From Methanosarcinaceae archaeon (GTDB taxonomy: Archaea; Halobacteriota; Methanosarcinia; Methanosarcinales; Methanosarcinaceae), in assembly GCA_020793555.1 (NCBI GenBank), contig DQIO01000169.1:1-5716 (forward strand): 5,716 nucleotides of DNA. The letters are read 5' to 3'. Below are positions 1 through 5,474 of this stretch, one piece after another. Position numbers and translations under genes: made by a program. The notes under the pieces are model-generated. The model saw only the letters and a program-made list of their open reading frames with translations, was not told the origin of the DNA and did no database searches. How positions within the stretch are numbered: position 1 is the stretch's first letter; each line of letters begins with the position of its first letter.

Positions 1-2
1 AA

Positions 3-713
3 CTTGAAGAACGAATCAAATCATTAGAGGAACGACTCAACAAAAACAGTCGTAATAGTAGTAAACCTCCTTCAACTGATTTTTATGCATCTAAAAAACC
101 CATAACAAAAAGTAGACGCCAAAAAAGTAGTAAGAAGGTAGGTGGCCAAAAAGGTCACCTTGGGACAACATTAGAGATGGTAAATAATCCTGACGAAATT
201 GTAATTCATCGAGCAGATCAATGTAGCAATTGTCACACATCTCTTGAAAATGAATGGGTCAAAGACTATGAAAAAAGACAAATTTTTGACATACCGCCTG
301 TTCAACTCCATTCGACAGAACATCGTGGTGAAATTAAATTATGTCCAAAGTGCGGACGTACAACCACAGCTAAATTTCCAAATGATGTGACGCAGCCAAC
401 CCAATATGGTTCGCGACTTAGAGCTTTTGCAGTCTATTTGCATGATTACCAACTTATCCCATATAATCGCAGTTGTGAACTATTATCTGATATCTATGGA
501 TGTAAAATCAGTCCTGCTACCTTGAATAGAGCAGAAAACGAATGTTTTGATGGACTTGAACAATATGAAAATGAAATCAAGGACGTTCTGATACAATCTA
601 ATGTCCACCGATGTGATGAAACAGGGATGAAAATATATGGAATACGTCATTGGCTTCATGTAGTATGTACTAATGAGAGGCACTATCCCAAAATCCAGTT
701 ATGCCTTAATTAG
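3..713 (+). pseudogene. IS66-family transposase, 5'-partial and 3'-truncated by an inserted IS
   Basis: The frame is open from the left edge and reads as an IS66 transposase, which would catalyse DDE transposition. In order it shows a leucine-zipper-like N-terminus (LEERIKSLEERL), the IS66 hallmark NSRNSSKPPSTD, then GGQKGH, a zinc-finger region with two CxxC pairs (codons at 222/231 and 342/351), and the first catalytic Asp in CDETG (codon 615-617) followed by WLHVVCTNERHY. Similarity stops there, at about position 678, exactly where the inverted repeat of a second element begins. The last few codons before the stop at 711-713 (PKIQLCLN) are read from that element. Roughly 40 residues are missing before the window, judging from usual IS66 proteins, and the other catalytic residues are absent. 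The ATG at 177 is internal and not the true start. The product should be inactive. The family call is confident; the missing length is inferred. Confidence 0.9.
679..699 (+). repeat. Left terminal inverted repeat of the second IS
   Basis: The first 17 bases pair perfectly with 2272-2288. After one mismatch at 696, three more bases (AGT) match, giving 20 of 21. The repeat begins directly at the point where IS66 protein similarity is lost, which supports it as the element boundary. Confidence 0.88.
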
Positions 714-716
714 CAG

Positions 717-759
717 TAATATTACAACACATAAATAATTATACTATGTTGTAATATTA
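717..759. promoter_or_regulatory. Dyad upstream of the transposase start, with a TATA-like box in the loop
   Basis: TAATATTACAACA at 717-729 is perfectly complementary to TGTTGTAATATTA at 747-759, leaving a 17-nt AT-rich loop that contains ATAAATAA (731-738). The right arm ends 7 nt before the GTG at 767. A TATA box there would place transcription start near 760, so the transposase mRNA would be nearly leaderless. By analogy with known IS elements, the dyad could also mask the start codon in read-through transcripts coming from outside. The dyad is directly visible; promoter function is inferred. Confidence 0.5.
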
Positions 760-766
760 TTACTTA

Positions 767-2083
767 GTGTATACCATGGTGACGATAAACTGCAATCTTA
801 ATAACTTTTCCGAAATTCCCAATTTTAAAAGTATTTTCAATGGGATTGGCAATGAATTTGAATATACTGAGAAAGATATTTTCCGCAGGAAAATATCTCC
901 TCTGTGTCCAATATGCAATAATAAAACGACACACAATGGCTATAATGAATACACCAAAAAAGGAATTGGCACCATAAAAATCGGCAAATATTTATGTAAA
1001 TCGTGTGGTGAAAATCTCGAAGAAGATCGAAGTGTTTGGGAAAAACTCAAAACGATATTTTCTGATTTACTTGGAGAACTTTATCAACTGCTTAGATTAA
1101 ATCATGTCAGTTATGGTGGAATTTCGGACATAATGCATCTAATATTTCCACAATCTAAAAGTACTGTTTTTAGGGGCTTCAATCATGCAACGAACAATGC
1201 AGAAGTACCTCCGCTTGAGAACGTTTTGATAGTGCATTATGATGAACAATTTCCAAAAGAAGGACGTTCTCAGAAATATCGTCTCACACTCTTGGATGCA
1301 AAAACCAAACGACCATTAGCTGATGAATTATTTGATCAGAAAGATCCTGAAACAATCAAACAATTTCTATCCTCTAACTTTGACACGTCAAAACCACTAT
1401 TCATTGTAACTGACTTTTATTCAAGTTACCCATCAATTTTAAAAGAAGTATTTGGAGAAAATTTAATACATCAATATTGTCTGTTTCATTTGAATAAGCT
1501 TATTGTCAACGATTTTCCGAGAAATACAACGATGTCACAAGAATTGATCAAATATAAATTATTGAATATTTTCTATAATCGTGAGAAAGAAATCGAAATG
1601 CTACAAAAGTTAAAATTTGAAGAAATTGAAATTATTCAAAATGAAAGTGCATACAAATCATGGATTAAGCTCGAAAAAAAAGATTTCTACAAATTTGTAC
1701 GTGCCCAAAAACTTTCTCGACGTAGAAATAAAGAAAATCTTGAAATTAACAGCCTTGAAAAGACAGAAAATAATTTTAAGGAACTAATGGACAATATTAA
1801 TTTTTTTGATTGTCAAACGCAGACACGATTGAAAATGATTAAAAAGCACTGGATGAATTTGACTGTATTTCACTATCTGGAGGGAGGTCCAGCCACAAAT
1901 AACGCAGTCGAAAACTATTATTCAACGAGTCTCAAAACACATCGGAAAAAACAATTTAGAACCGAAGTAGGCATTTTAAATCAGATTAAACTTTCTTCTA
2001 TGAAAAGAGCAGGGATGTTTAAAGGTCCAAAACCAACAATATTGGAATTGTTTAGGTTGTTTAGACCTTTTGCAATTAGTTGA
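767..2083 (+). CDS. DDE-type transposase of the second IS
   Basis: This 438-aa protein catalyses cut or strand transfer of the surrounding element. An N-terminal zinc-ribbon-like segment has CPIC at residues 47-50 and CKSC at 77-80. An RNase H-like core follows with the likely triad D159 (VHYDEQ), D216 (VTDFYSSYP) and E382 ([10 protein letters not shown]). [10 protein letters not shown] (235-244) follows the second Asp, as in many DDE transposases. A lysine- and glutamate-rich helical insertion lies between the second Asp and the Glu, at about 260-345. The C-terminus is basic. The reading frame is undamaged, so the enzyme may be active. The start is uncertain: GTG at 767, or the in-frame ATG at 776 three codons later. 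Neither has a Shine-Dalgarno, which fits a leaderless message. The family assignment within DDE elements is open. Confidence 0.88.
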   Translation: MYTMVTINCNLNNFSEIPNFKSIFNGIGNEFEYTEKDIFRRKISPLCPICNNKTTHNGYNEYTKKGIGTIKIGKYLCKSCGENLEEDRSVWEKLKTIFSDLLGELYQLLRLNHVSYGGISDIMHLIFPQSKSTVFRGFNHATNNAEVPPLENVLIVHYDEQFPKEGRSQKYRLTLLDAKTKRPLADELFDQKDPETIKQFLSSNFDTSKPLFIVTDFYSSYPSILKEVFGENLIHQYCLFHLNKLIVNDFPRNTTMSQELIKYKLLNIFYNREKEIEMLQKLKFEEIEIIQNESAYKSWIKLEKKDFYKFVRAQKLSRRRNKENLEINSLEKTENNFKELMDNINFFDCQTQTRLKMIKKHWMNLTVFHYLEGGPATNNAVENYYSTSLKTHRKKQFRTEVGILNQIKLSSMKRAGMFKGPKPTILELFRLFRPFAIS

Positions 2084-2267
2084 TGAATATTGAATAATGG
2101 TGTATTTAATGAGAGCGTATGCTATCGATTTTCACACGTTTATAGACATATTTGATTGAATTTTTTAAGACTTCTTTGTAAAAAGATCGATTTTTAGACT
2201 ATTGAAGAGATTGTGAAAAACATTTTGGATCAAATCATTGGGCAAGGTTCAGAAAAAGATAGAAATC

Positions 2268-2288
2268 ACTTGATTTTGGGATAGTGCC
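2268..2288 (-). repeat. Right terminal inverted repeat of the second IS
   Basis: This is the reverse complement of the left end (GATTTTGGGATAGTGCC at 2272-2288). It lies about 185 bp beyond the transposase stop codon. No copy of the left-flank bases follows it. Confidence 0.88.
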
Positions 2289-2407
2289 GAATTAGTGTGA
2301 TTAAGAATATTTTTCGATGATTCATATTTTGCGTCTCTAATTAGGTTGTTACGTTTTGTCAGATTTCTCTATGCGGGGTTGGATCAGTGTTTCATAATCC
2401 ATCTTGT

Positions 2408-2456
2408 TACATCCCTACGGTGGCTTGAATATCGGGGATGTATTTTAAGTTTTTTC
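2408..2456 (+). terminator. Hairpin followed by T-rich tract
   Basis: TACATCCC (2408-2415) pairs with GGGATGTA (2435-2442) across a 19-nt loop, and a T-rich run (TTTTAAGTTTTTTC) follows at once. It could end transcription entering from the IS side before the DUF1699 promoter. The stem is short and the loop long, and archaeal termination depends mainly on the T-tract, so the call is tentative. A small structured RNA is the alternative. Confidence 0.35.
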
Positions 2457-2487
2457 ATTGGTGTTTCAATATGTATTAATGTGATAG

Positions 2488-2498
2488 TATTTATATTT
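2488..2498 (+). promoter_or_regulatory. TATA-like box of the DUF1699 gene
   Basis: TATTTATATTT is the best archaeal TATA-like match upstream of the gene, preceded by a purine-containing GTGATAG stretch that could serve as BRE. It sits about 35 bp before the ATG. Transcription would then start close to the ribosome binding site, which is tight, so the assignment is only plausible. Confidence 0.4.
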
Positions 2499-2516
2499 GG
2501 CTTGTAATAGGTTTAA

Positions 2517-2522
2517 AGGTGA
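2517..2522 (+). promoter_or_regulatory. Shine-Dalgarno AGGTGA for the DUF1699 gene
   Basis: AGGTGA is exactly complementary to the archaeal 16S rRNA tail (AUCACCUCC) and stands 6 nt before the ATG at 2529. It fixes this start and supports an archaeal host. Confidence 0.75.
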
Positions 2523-2528
2523 CATTAA

Positions 2529-2927
2529 ATGAAAATAAGAGTAGTAAGTTCAAAAGACGAAATTGAGACGTTAAGTAATAATGAGGAAATTGTGCATCTT
2601 GCATTTAGACCATCCAACAAAGATATATTTACGTTGGTTTGCAAATGTCCGAATGTAAAAGCACTTCATATTCCAGGTTCATACAAGAGAACCATCTCAG
2701 GTTCTACTCAGATGTTCCTTTCAATGCAGGGTATTGATTTGCTTGAAGGCGATGTTTGGGGCCACAGAAAGGAAATCAATGAGTATTCAGAAGTGTCACA
2801 AAGGGTTTTCGATAGCATAAAAAAATACAGGTCTGAAGGGCTTTCTGAAGAAAATATTGTTGATAAAATGGCAAAAGAGACCAGACTTGGTTCTGATTTC
2901 ATTGAATTCATCATGAAACAGGCTTGA
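2529..2927 (+). CDS. DUF1699 family protein
   Basis: I recognise this 132-aa protein as the DUF1699 family, short conserved proteins of unknown function known from Methanosarcina and its relatives. The conserved blocks are a KIRVVSSKDEIETL start, VHLAFRPSNKDIF at residues 22-34, and LLEGDVWGHRKEINEY at 71-86. The C-terminal ~35 residues (SEGLSEENIVDKMAKET onward) look like a helical bundle resembling a small helix-turn-helix, but no DNA contact can be shown. There is no signal peptide or membrane segment, so it should be cytoplasmic. Length and both ends agree with the family as I remember it, and the Shine-Dalgarno supports the start. It has its own promoter region and no operon partner here. 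It is the most host-like gene in the window and marks the lineage. Confidence 0.85.
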   Translation: MKIRVVSSKDEIETLSNNEEIVHLAFRPSNKDIFTLVCKCPNVKALHIPGSYKRTISGSTQMFLSMQGIDLLEGDVWGHRKEINEYSEVSQRVFDSIKKYRSEGLSEENIVDKMAKETRLGSDFIEFIMKQA

Positions 2928-2937
2928 ATTTCGGGCT

Positions 2938-2954
2938 TGTTTTATTCCTTTTTT
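2938..2954 (+). terminator. T-rich archaeal terminator after the DUF1699 gene
   Basis: Starting 10 bases beyond the stop codon there are two T-rich runs, GTTTTATT and CCTTTTTT. Such oligo-T tracts without a stem are the usual archaeal intrinsic terminator. I found no good stem ahead of it. Confidence 0.5.
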
Positions 2955-2978
2955 AGTATGTATGTTAAATTTAATTCC

Positions 2979-3030
2979 GTTCACGGCTGGTGTGTTTGTT
3001 TTATGTGCACCAAGTGCACCACGTGTGAAC
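2979..3030. repeat. Imperfect inverted repeat enclosing a 9-bp direct repeat
   Basis: GTTCAC (2979-2984) plus GGTG (2989-2992) pairs with CACC (3017-3020) plus GTGAAC (3025-3030), giving 11 matches over 14 positions per arm. Inside the right half, GTGCACCAA (3005-3013) is followed directly by GTGCACCAC (3014-3022), and GTGCAC is itself a palindrome. It could be a protein binding site or the base of an RNA structure. Confidence 0.4.
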
Positions 3031-3122
3031 GATTGTGATTTGCCGCTATGCGGTGAGGATAGGAGTCTTCTGCTTCGTCAAATTATTGTAGGAACACGCC
3101 GCCGTTTTGCGCCGGATGGTTG
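3031..3122. other. GC-rich non-coding block, possible structured RNA or dispersed-repeat fragment
   Basis: This block is clearly richer in G+C than the AT-rich surroundings and has no convincing gene. It includes a small hairpin, CCGC-TAT-GCGG (3043-3053), and an imperfect GC stem around 3091-3122. In an AT-rich archaeal genome such islands often mark non-coding RNA or imported repeat DNA. I cannot match it to a known RNA family, and the strand is unknown. Confidence 0.3.
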
Positions 3123-3242
3123 TTTTTTAGATCTAAACTGTTTGTTTTAACCTAAAATCATAAAGCCGCTGATCAGATTATTTGATGAGATCCTGTTAAC
3201 TCATTGTGGGGGTTTTGGTGAAGGTGTTTGGGTCATTTCGAT

Positions 3243-3269
3243 AAGTTGACTGTAATTGGTGTTCAACTT
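3243..3269. promoter_or_regulatory. Perfect 7-bp inverted repeat upstream of the ATPase gene
   Basis: AAGTTGA (3243-3249) and TCAACTT (3263-3269) are exact complements separated by 13 bp. It is the first in a run of dyads leading to the putative ATPase promoter, and may be an operator. Confidence 0.4.
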
Positions 3270-3275
3270 CAAAAT

Positions 3276-3312
3276 GTAATCACCCTTTGGAGTGATTACC
3301 CCAAGGGGTGAT
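3276..3312. promoter_or_regulatory. Overlapping dyads immediately before the ATPase TATA-like box
   Basis: GTAATCAC (3277-3283 with flanking G at 3276) pairs perfectly with GTGATTAC (3292-3299). ATCACCC (3279-3285) can instead pair with GGGTGAT (3306-3312), and ACCCC-AA-GGGGT fills the space between. The same ATCACC/GGTGAT word therefore occurs three times in 37 bp, giving mutually exclusive pairings. Its place just upstream of a TATA-like box suggests an operator, possibly bound by the winged helix of the downstream protein itself. The repeats are seen; the role is inferred. Confidence 0.45.
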
Positions 3313-5056
3313 AAACTATATTAATGATAAAGTATTTGTGTTTTATATGACTCTCCCAAATATTTATTCACAATCCAGAGTGATGTTATTCACAGATCGG
3401 AAAAATAGTATCAAACAAATTGATCTGTGTTTCAAGGGAAGTGGGAAACATCTATCTTTCAAAGGGCTTCGTAAGATTGGAAAATCGGAACTTGCAAAGT
3501 ACTATATTGCAACACATCCGGAGCAGCAACTTGCTTATGTCGATCTTGAAAATCTGAGTATGACGGAGGAATTGTTTCCGCAGGAATATGTTGGAACGAT
3601 TTGTTTTTGGTACTTTAACAAAGGCATGGGTTTTGTTGAAGAGTTCCATGATCCATTTATTGTAATGAAGAAAATCAATGATCCACTGGTAACTTCTACC
3701 ATGACCGGTATACTTCAGGAACTTGAAAAGAAAGAGCCAAATCATAAGCTGATGATGGAGTACGCATTAAACTTTCCCGAACAACTCTCATCGAGAGATG
3801 GTGCAACTTTTGGTCTTTTTATTGACGAATTTCAGTTGTTTTTAGAATTATCAGGTAAGTTTGATATCATACGATTATTACGCTCGATCATACAAAATCA
3901 ACAAACAACCAGATATGTGGCATTGGGATCCTGGATGACTAAACTTGATGAACTGTTTGCAGACGCTGCATCTCCATTGTTTTTACATTTCACACTTGAA
4001 TCCCTGCCAAACTTCAGTAGGGATGATAGTTTTGAGTTTCTGATCAAGTATTTCAATCAATTTGAGGTCACTCTTACAAAAGAACTGCTTGAAGAGATGT
4101 ATAAGTTATGCAGGGGCAATCCAATGTATCTTAGATCACTTGCCGATAGGCTGTTATTGCTAAACAGTACAGGCATTGCTATGGATGTCAAAGGAGTCAA
4201 AATGGCATTTCTTACAGAGATCGCTTCGATGAACGGAATGATCAACCGGCACTGTAACTACATTTTGAATATCTCGCTTGTAAAATCAAGAGCACATGCA
4301 ACACTCAAGGCGATTATCCATATACTTGCAAAAGAGGGTGAAGATGGATTGCCACTTTCCCAAATATCAGAAAAGATAAAACGAAAACCAAGCATTGTGC
4401 TAAAACATCTAAATCGTTTGCTTGCAACCGATCTTTTGGTCAAGATCGATAACAACTATTGCTTTGCAGATCCGGTCATGAAACAATACGTGGAAATTGA
4501 AGAACTTGGTTTGGACTTGTCGTTATCGAATACTTCGATTGGGCAGATAAGACCGGATATGTTTGAGGAACTTAAAGAAAAATATCTTAAATCATCTACC
4601 GAACTTGGAACTGCAAAGGAAAGTGAAGTACGTGAGATTATTTCGAATTTCAATGGTCAGGTGTTAGGAGGACATTTGTTTGGCAAGGATGGTACGATTA
4701 TGTTGCCAAAGGTGAACGAGGTTGTAAATTTCATTGATATTGACAGCAATGGTGATATTTTTGAAAAGAATTTTGTGGTTGAGATCGATGCTTTTGCAAA
4801 GGGCAGTGAAAATTGGCTGGTAGAAGTAAAATGGAAGAACGAACCATGTTCCCCATCCGATATTGATCTGTTAACCAAGAAAAAACATTTCATTGAAGTT
4901 TCCCAGAATTTGAACATTGATGTACTTTGGATTATATCCAAAAATGGATTTACAGAAAAGGCGATTGATGTGGCAGGGGCAAATGATGTATTGCTTACAG
5001 ATGGTGATGAACTACGCAGTGTGAAAAAAGCAGTAGTGAAGCACAAAGGGAAATAG
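3308..5056 (+). CDS. STAND-type archaeal ATPase with winged helix and Mrr-like PD-(D/E)XK nuclease domain
   Basis: Numbering is from GTG 3308 (582 aa). The NTPase domain opens with FTDR (28-31). It has Walker A GLRKIGKS (53-60), hydrophobic Walker B FGLFIDEF (168-175, D173/E174), a sensor-like strand YVALGS (203-208) and the GNP motif of STAND ATPases (270-272). A winged helix spans about 325-395 and ends in YCFADPVMKQYVE. The C-terminal ~150 residues match a PD-(D/E)XK fold: E440 in the first helix, D494 (VEIDAF), E506-V-K508 (VEVKWK), then an Mrr-like ending, WIISKNGFTEKAIDVAG. The P-loop and nuclease residues all look intact. Related archaeal ATPases (with DUF234-like tails) are common and poorly understood; roles in mobile elements or defence are suspected. 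No partner gene adjoins it. The domain begins at residue 26-28, so ATG 3347 or 3383 is a likelier start than GTG 3308. No signal peptide or membrane segment is visible. Confidence 0.87.
   Translation: MINYINDKVFVFYMTLPNIYSQSRVMLFTDRKNSIKQIDLCFKGSGKHLSFKGLRKIGKSELAKYYIATHPEQQLAYVDLENLSMTEELFPQEYVGTICFWYFNKGMGFVEEFHDPFIVMKKINDPLVTSTMTGILQELEKKEPNHKLMMEYALNFPEQLSSRDGATFGLFIDEFQLFLELSGKFDIIRLLRSIIQNQQTTRYVALGSWMTKLDELFADAASPLFLHFTLESLPNFSRDDSFEFLIKYFNQFEVTLTKELLEEMYKLCRGNPMYLRSLADRLLLLNSTGIAMDVKGVKMAFLTEIASMNGMINRHCNYILNISLVKSRAHATLKAIIHILAKEGEDGLPLSQISEKIKRKPSIVLKHLNRLLATDLLVKIDNNYCFADPVMKQYVEIEELGLDLSLSNTSIGQIRPDMFEELKEKYLKSSTELGTAKESEVREIISNFNGQVLGGHLFGKDGTIMLPKVNEVVNFIDIDSNGDIFEKNFVVEIDAFAKGSENWLVEVKWKNEPCSPSDIDLLTKKKHFIEVSQNLNIDVLWIISKNGFTEKAIDVAGANDVLLTDGDELRSVKKAVVKHKGK
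3315..3323 (+). promoter_or_regulatory. TATA-like box for the ATPase gene
   Basis: ACTATATTA lies about 28 bp before the in-frame ATG at 3347, the normal distance from an archaeal TATA box to the transcription start. If real, translation begins leaderless at 3347 or at the next ATG (3383), and the GTG at 3308 would be outside the message. Confidence 0.4.
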
Positions 5057-5312
5057 GTTCAATACTTCTGATAAACATTGTAAAAAGTACGTTAACTACA
5101 ATTAACGCATTTATTGATTTTATGTTAATCGTAACTAACATATTTACTAAATAGCGGGTTCGTATATCATAAGCGGTGTTTTACTGCGAAATATTTCTGT
5201 ATACAGGCCAGGTTTTAGGATGTCTTAAAGGTTAAAGCCGAGATCGGAGAGGTTTTATTCATTCCGGCGTGGTTGTTTTTGAGTATGTTTGAAAGATCGG
5301 ATTGAGGATAGT
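5057..5312. other. Intergenic stretch between the convergent ATPase gene and wHTH remnant
   Basis: Both neighbouring coding units end in this stretch. Its left part carries the paired palindromes at 5090-5142. The remainder shows only a short perfect palindrome, CTGTATACAG (5197-5206), and no readable gene on either strand. There is no strong terminator hairpin for the ATPase gene. Confidence 0.5.
5090..5142. repeat. Two matching palindromes of the form GTTA-N8-TAAC, 33 bp centre to centre
   Basis: GTTAACTACAATTAAC at 5091-5106 (extended by a C/G pair to 5090-5107) and GTTAATCGTAACTAAC at 5124-5139 (extended by three more pairs to 5121-5142) share the same 16-bp dyad format. Their centres are about three helical turns apart, so two dimers could bind the same DNA face. 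They lie right after the ATPase stop codon, with no promoter-proximal gene seen nearby. They may be recognition sites or folded 3'-UTR stems. Confidence 0.45.
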
Positions 5313-5472
5313 TTACAGTTCCTCTTGTAATCTACGGCTTTTATCAGTCAGGCAGTATTTATGTTTGCGGTCAAGGTCGATGATGCCTCATCTTGTCAAG
5401 TTGGTCGAGCAGCATTCTCTCGACGTGGTTGCCTTCGTTGAGTTTTAAATTATGGGCGGTGATTTGCGTGCT
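5313..5472 (-). pseudogene. Winged-helix DNA-binding domain remnant with one frameshift
   Basis: Read on the minus strand from 5472, codons give STQITAHNLKLNEGNH, then VERMLLDQLDKM. That frame reaches a stop at 5371-5373. Skipping one base (5388) restores a natural continuation, GIIDLDRKHKYCLTDKSRRL, then QEEL and a stop at 5313-5315. Together this is a typical winged helix: recognition helix, the 'KMGIIDLD' turn, the wing, and a closing LTDKxRRL helix as in many archaeal regulators. There is no start codon or N-terminal part. The upstream frame closes at 5479-5481 inside the next gene's 3' end. It is either the decayed tail of a former regulator or of the upstream protein. The frameshift is read directly; the family is inferred. 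Confidence 0.6.
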
Positions 5473-5474
5473 TA

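Larger units (their letters stand above)
679..2288 (+). mobile_element. Complete insertion sequence, about 1610 bp, family unresolved, inserted in the IS66 gene
   Basis: The element is bounded by terminal inverted repeats that match at 20 of 21 positions, the outer 17 of them perfectly (GGCACTATCCCAAAATC at the left end). It carries one forward transposase gene filling most of its length. The left end cuts an IS66 gene in mid-domain. The flanking bases (TAATGAGA before 679, GAATTAGT after 2288) show no direct target repeat, and IS66 coding sequence does not resume on the right. The two ends therefore no longer lie in the original target. An adjacent deletion or recombination between two copies would explain this. 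I cannot name the IS family: the transposase is DDE-type with an N-terminal zinc-finger-like region, and the ISNCY-type archaeal groups are plausible places to look. Confidence 0.85.
2084..2528. other. Gene-free stretch: IS tail plus unassigned spacer
   Basis: Positions 2084-2267 are the non-coding tail of the second IS between its stop codon and right inverted repeat. Positions 2289-2528 are AT-rich spacer without a convincing reading frame on either strand. I looked for the missing half of the IS66 gene here and found none. The spacer contains one terminator-like hairpin and the upstream signals of the next gene, listed separately. Confidence 0.6.
2928..3307. other. Gene-free stretch with GC-rich block and several dyads
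   Basis: About 380 bp separates the DUF1699 gene from the ATPase gene. A 62-codon open frame at 2962-3150 has no ribosome binding site and a composition unlike the neighbouring proteins, so I do not call it a gene. The stretch holds a T-tract, an imperfect inverted repeat, a GC-rich block and dyads close to the ATPase promoter, listed separately. Confidence 0.6.

Noticed and set aside
483..683. Minus-strand open frame within the IS66 fragment
   Set aside because: It is a shadow of the transposase frame, which carries the recognisable zinc-finger and CDETG motifs.
177..713. Treating ATG 177 as the start of a 178-aa protein
   Set aside because: The frame is open and IS66-like well upstream of it (NSRNSSKPPSTD, GGQKGH), so 177 is an internal methionine of a truncated transposase.
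671..2296. Target-site duplication around the second IS
   Set aside because: The flanking octamers TAATGAGA and GAATTAGT are not direct repeats, and shifting the ends by two bases does not create one.
2289..2528. Continuation of the IS66 gene beyond the second IS
   Set aside because: Translations on both strands give only stops and no IS66 motifs after the right inverted repeat.
2962..3150. A 62-codon forward open frame between the DUF1699 and ATPase genes
   Set aside because: It has no ribosome binding site, no recognisable domain, and a composition unlike the neighbouring proteins. It lies over dyads and a GC-rich block better read as non-coding.
3452..5046. Several minus-strand open frames of 62-129 codons inside the ATPase gene
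   Set aside because: They are antisense to a protein with clear motifs throughout, and show no domains or ribosome binding sites of their own.
5197..5206. Palindrome CTGTATACAG as an operator
   Set aside because: It is a single 10-bp palindrome with no second copy and no promoter nearby, so chance is enough to explain it.
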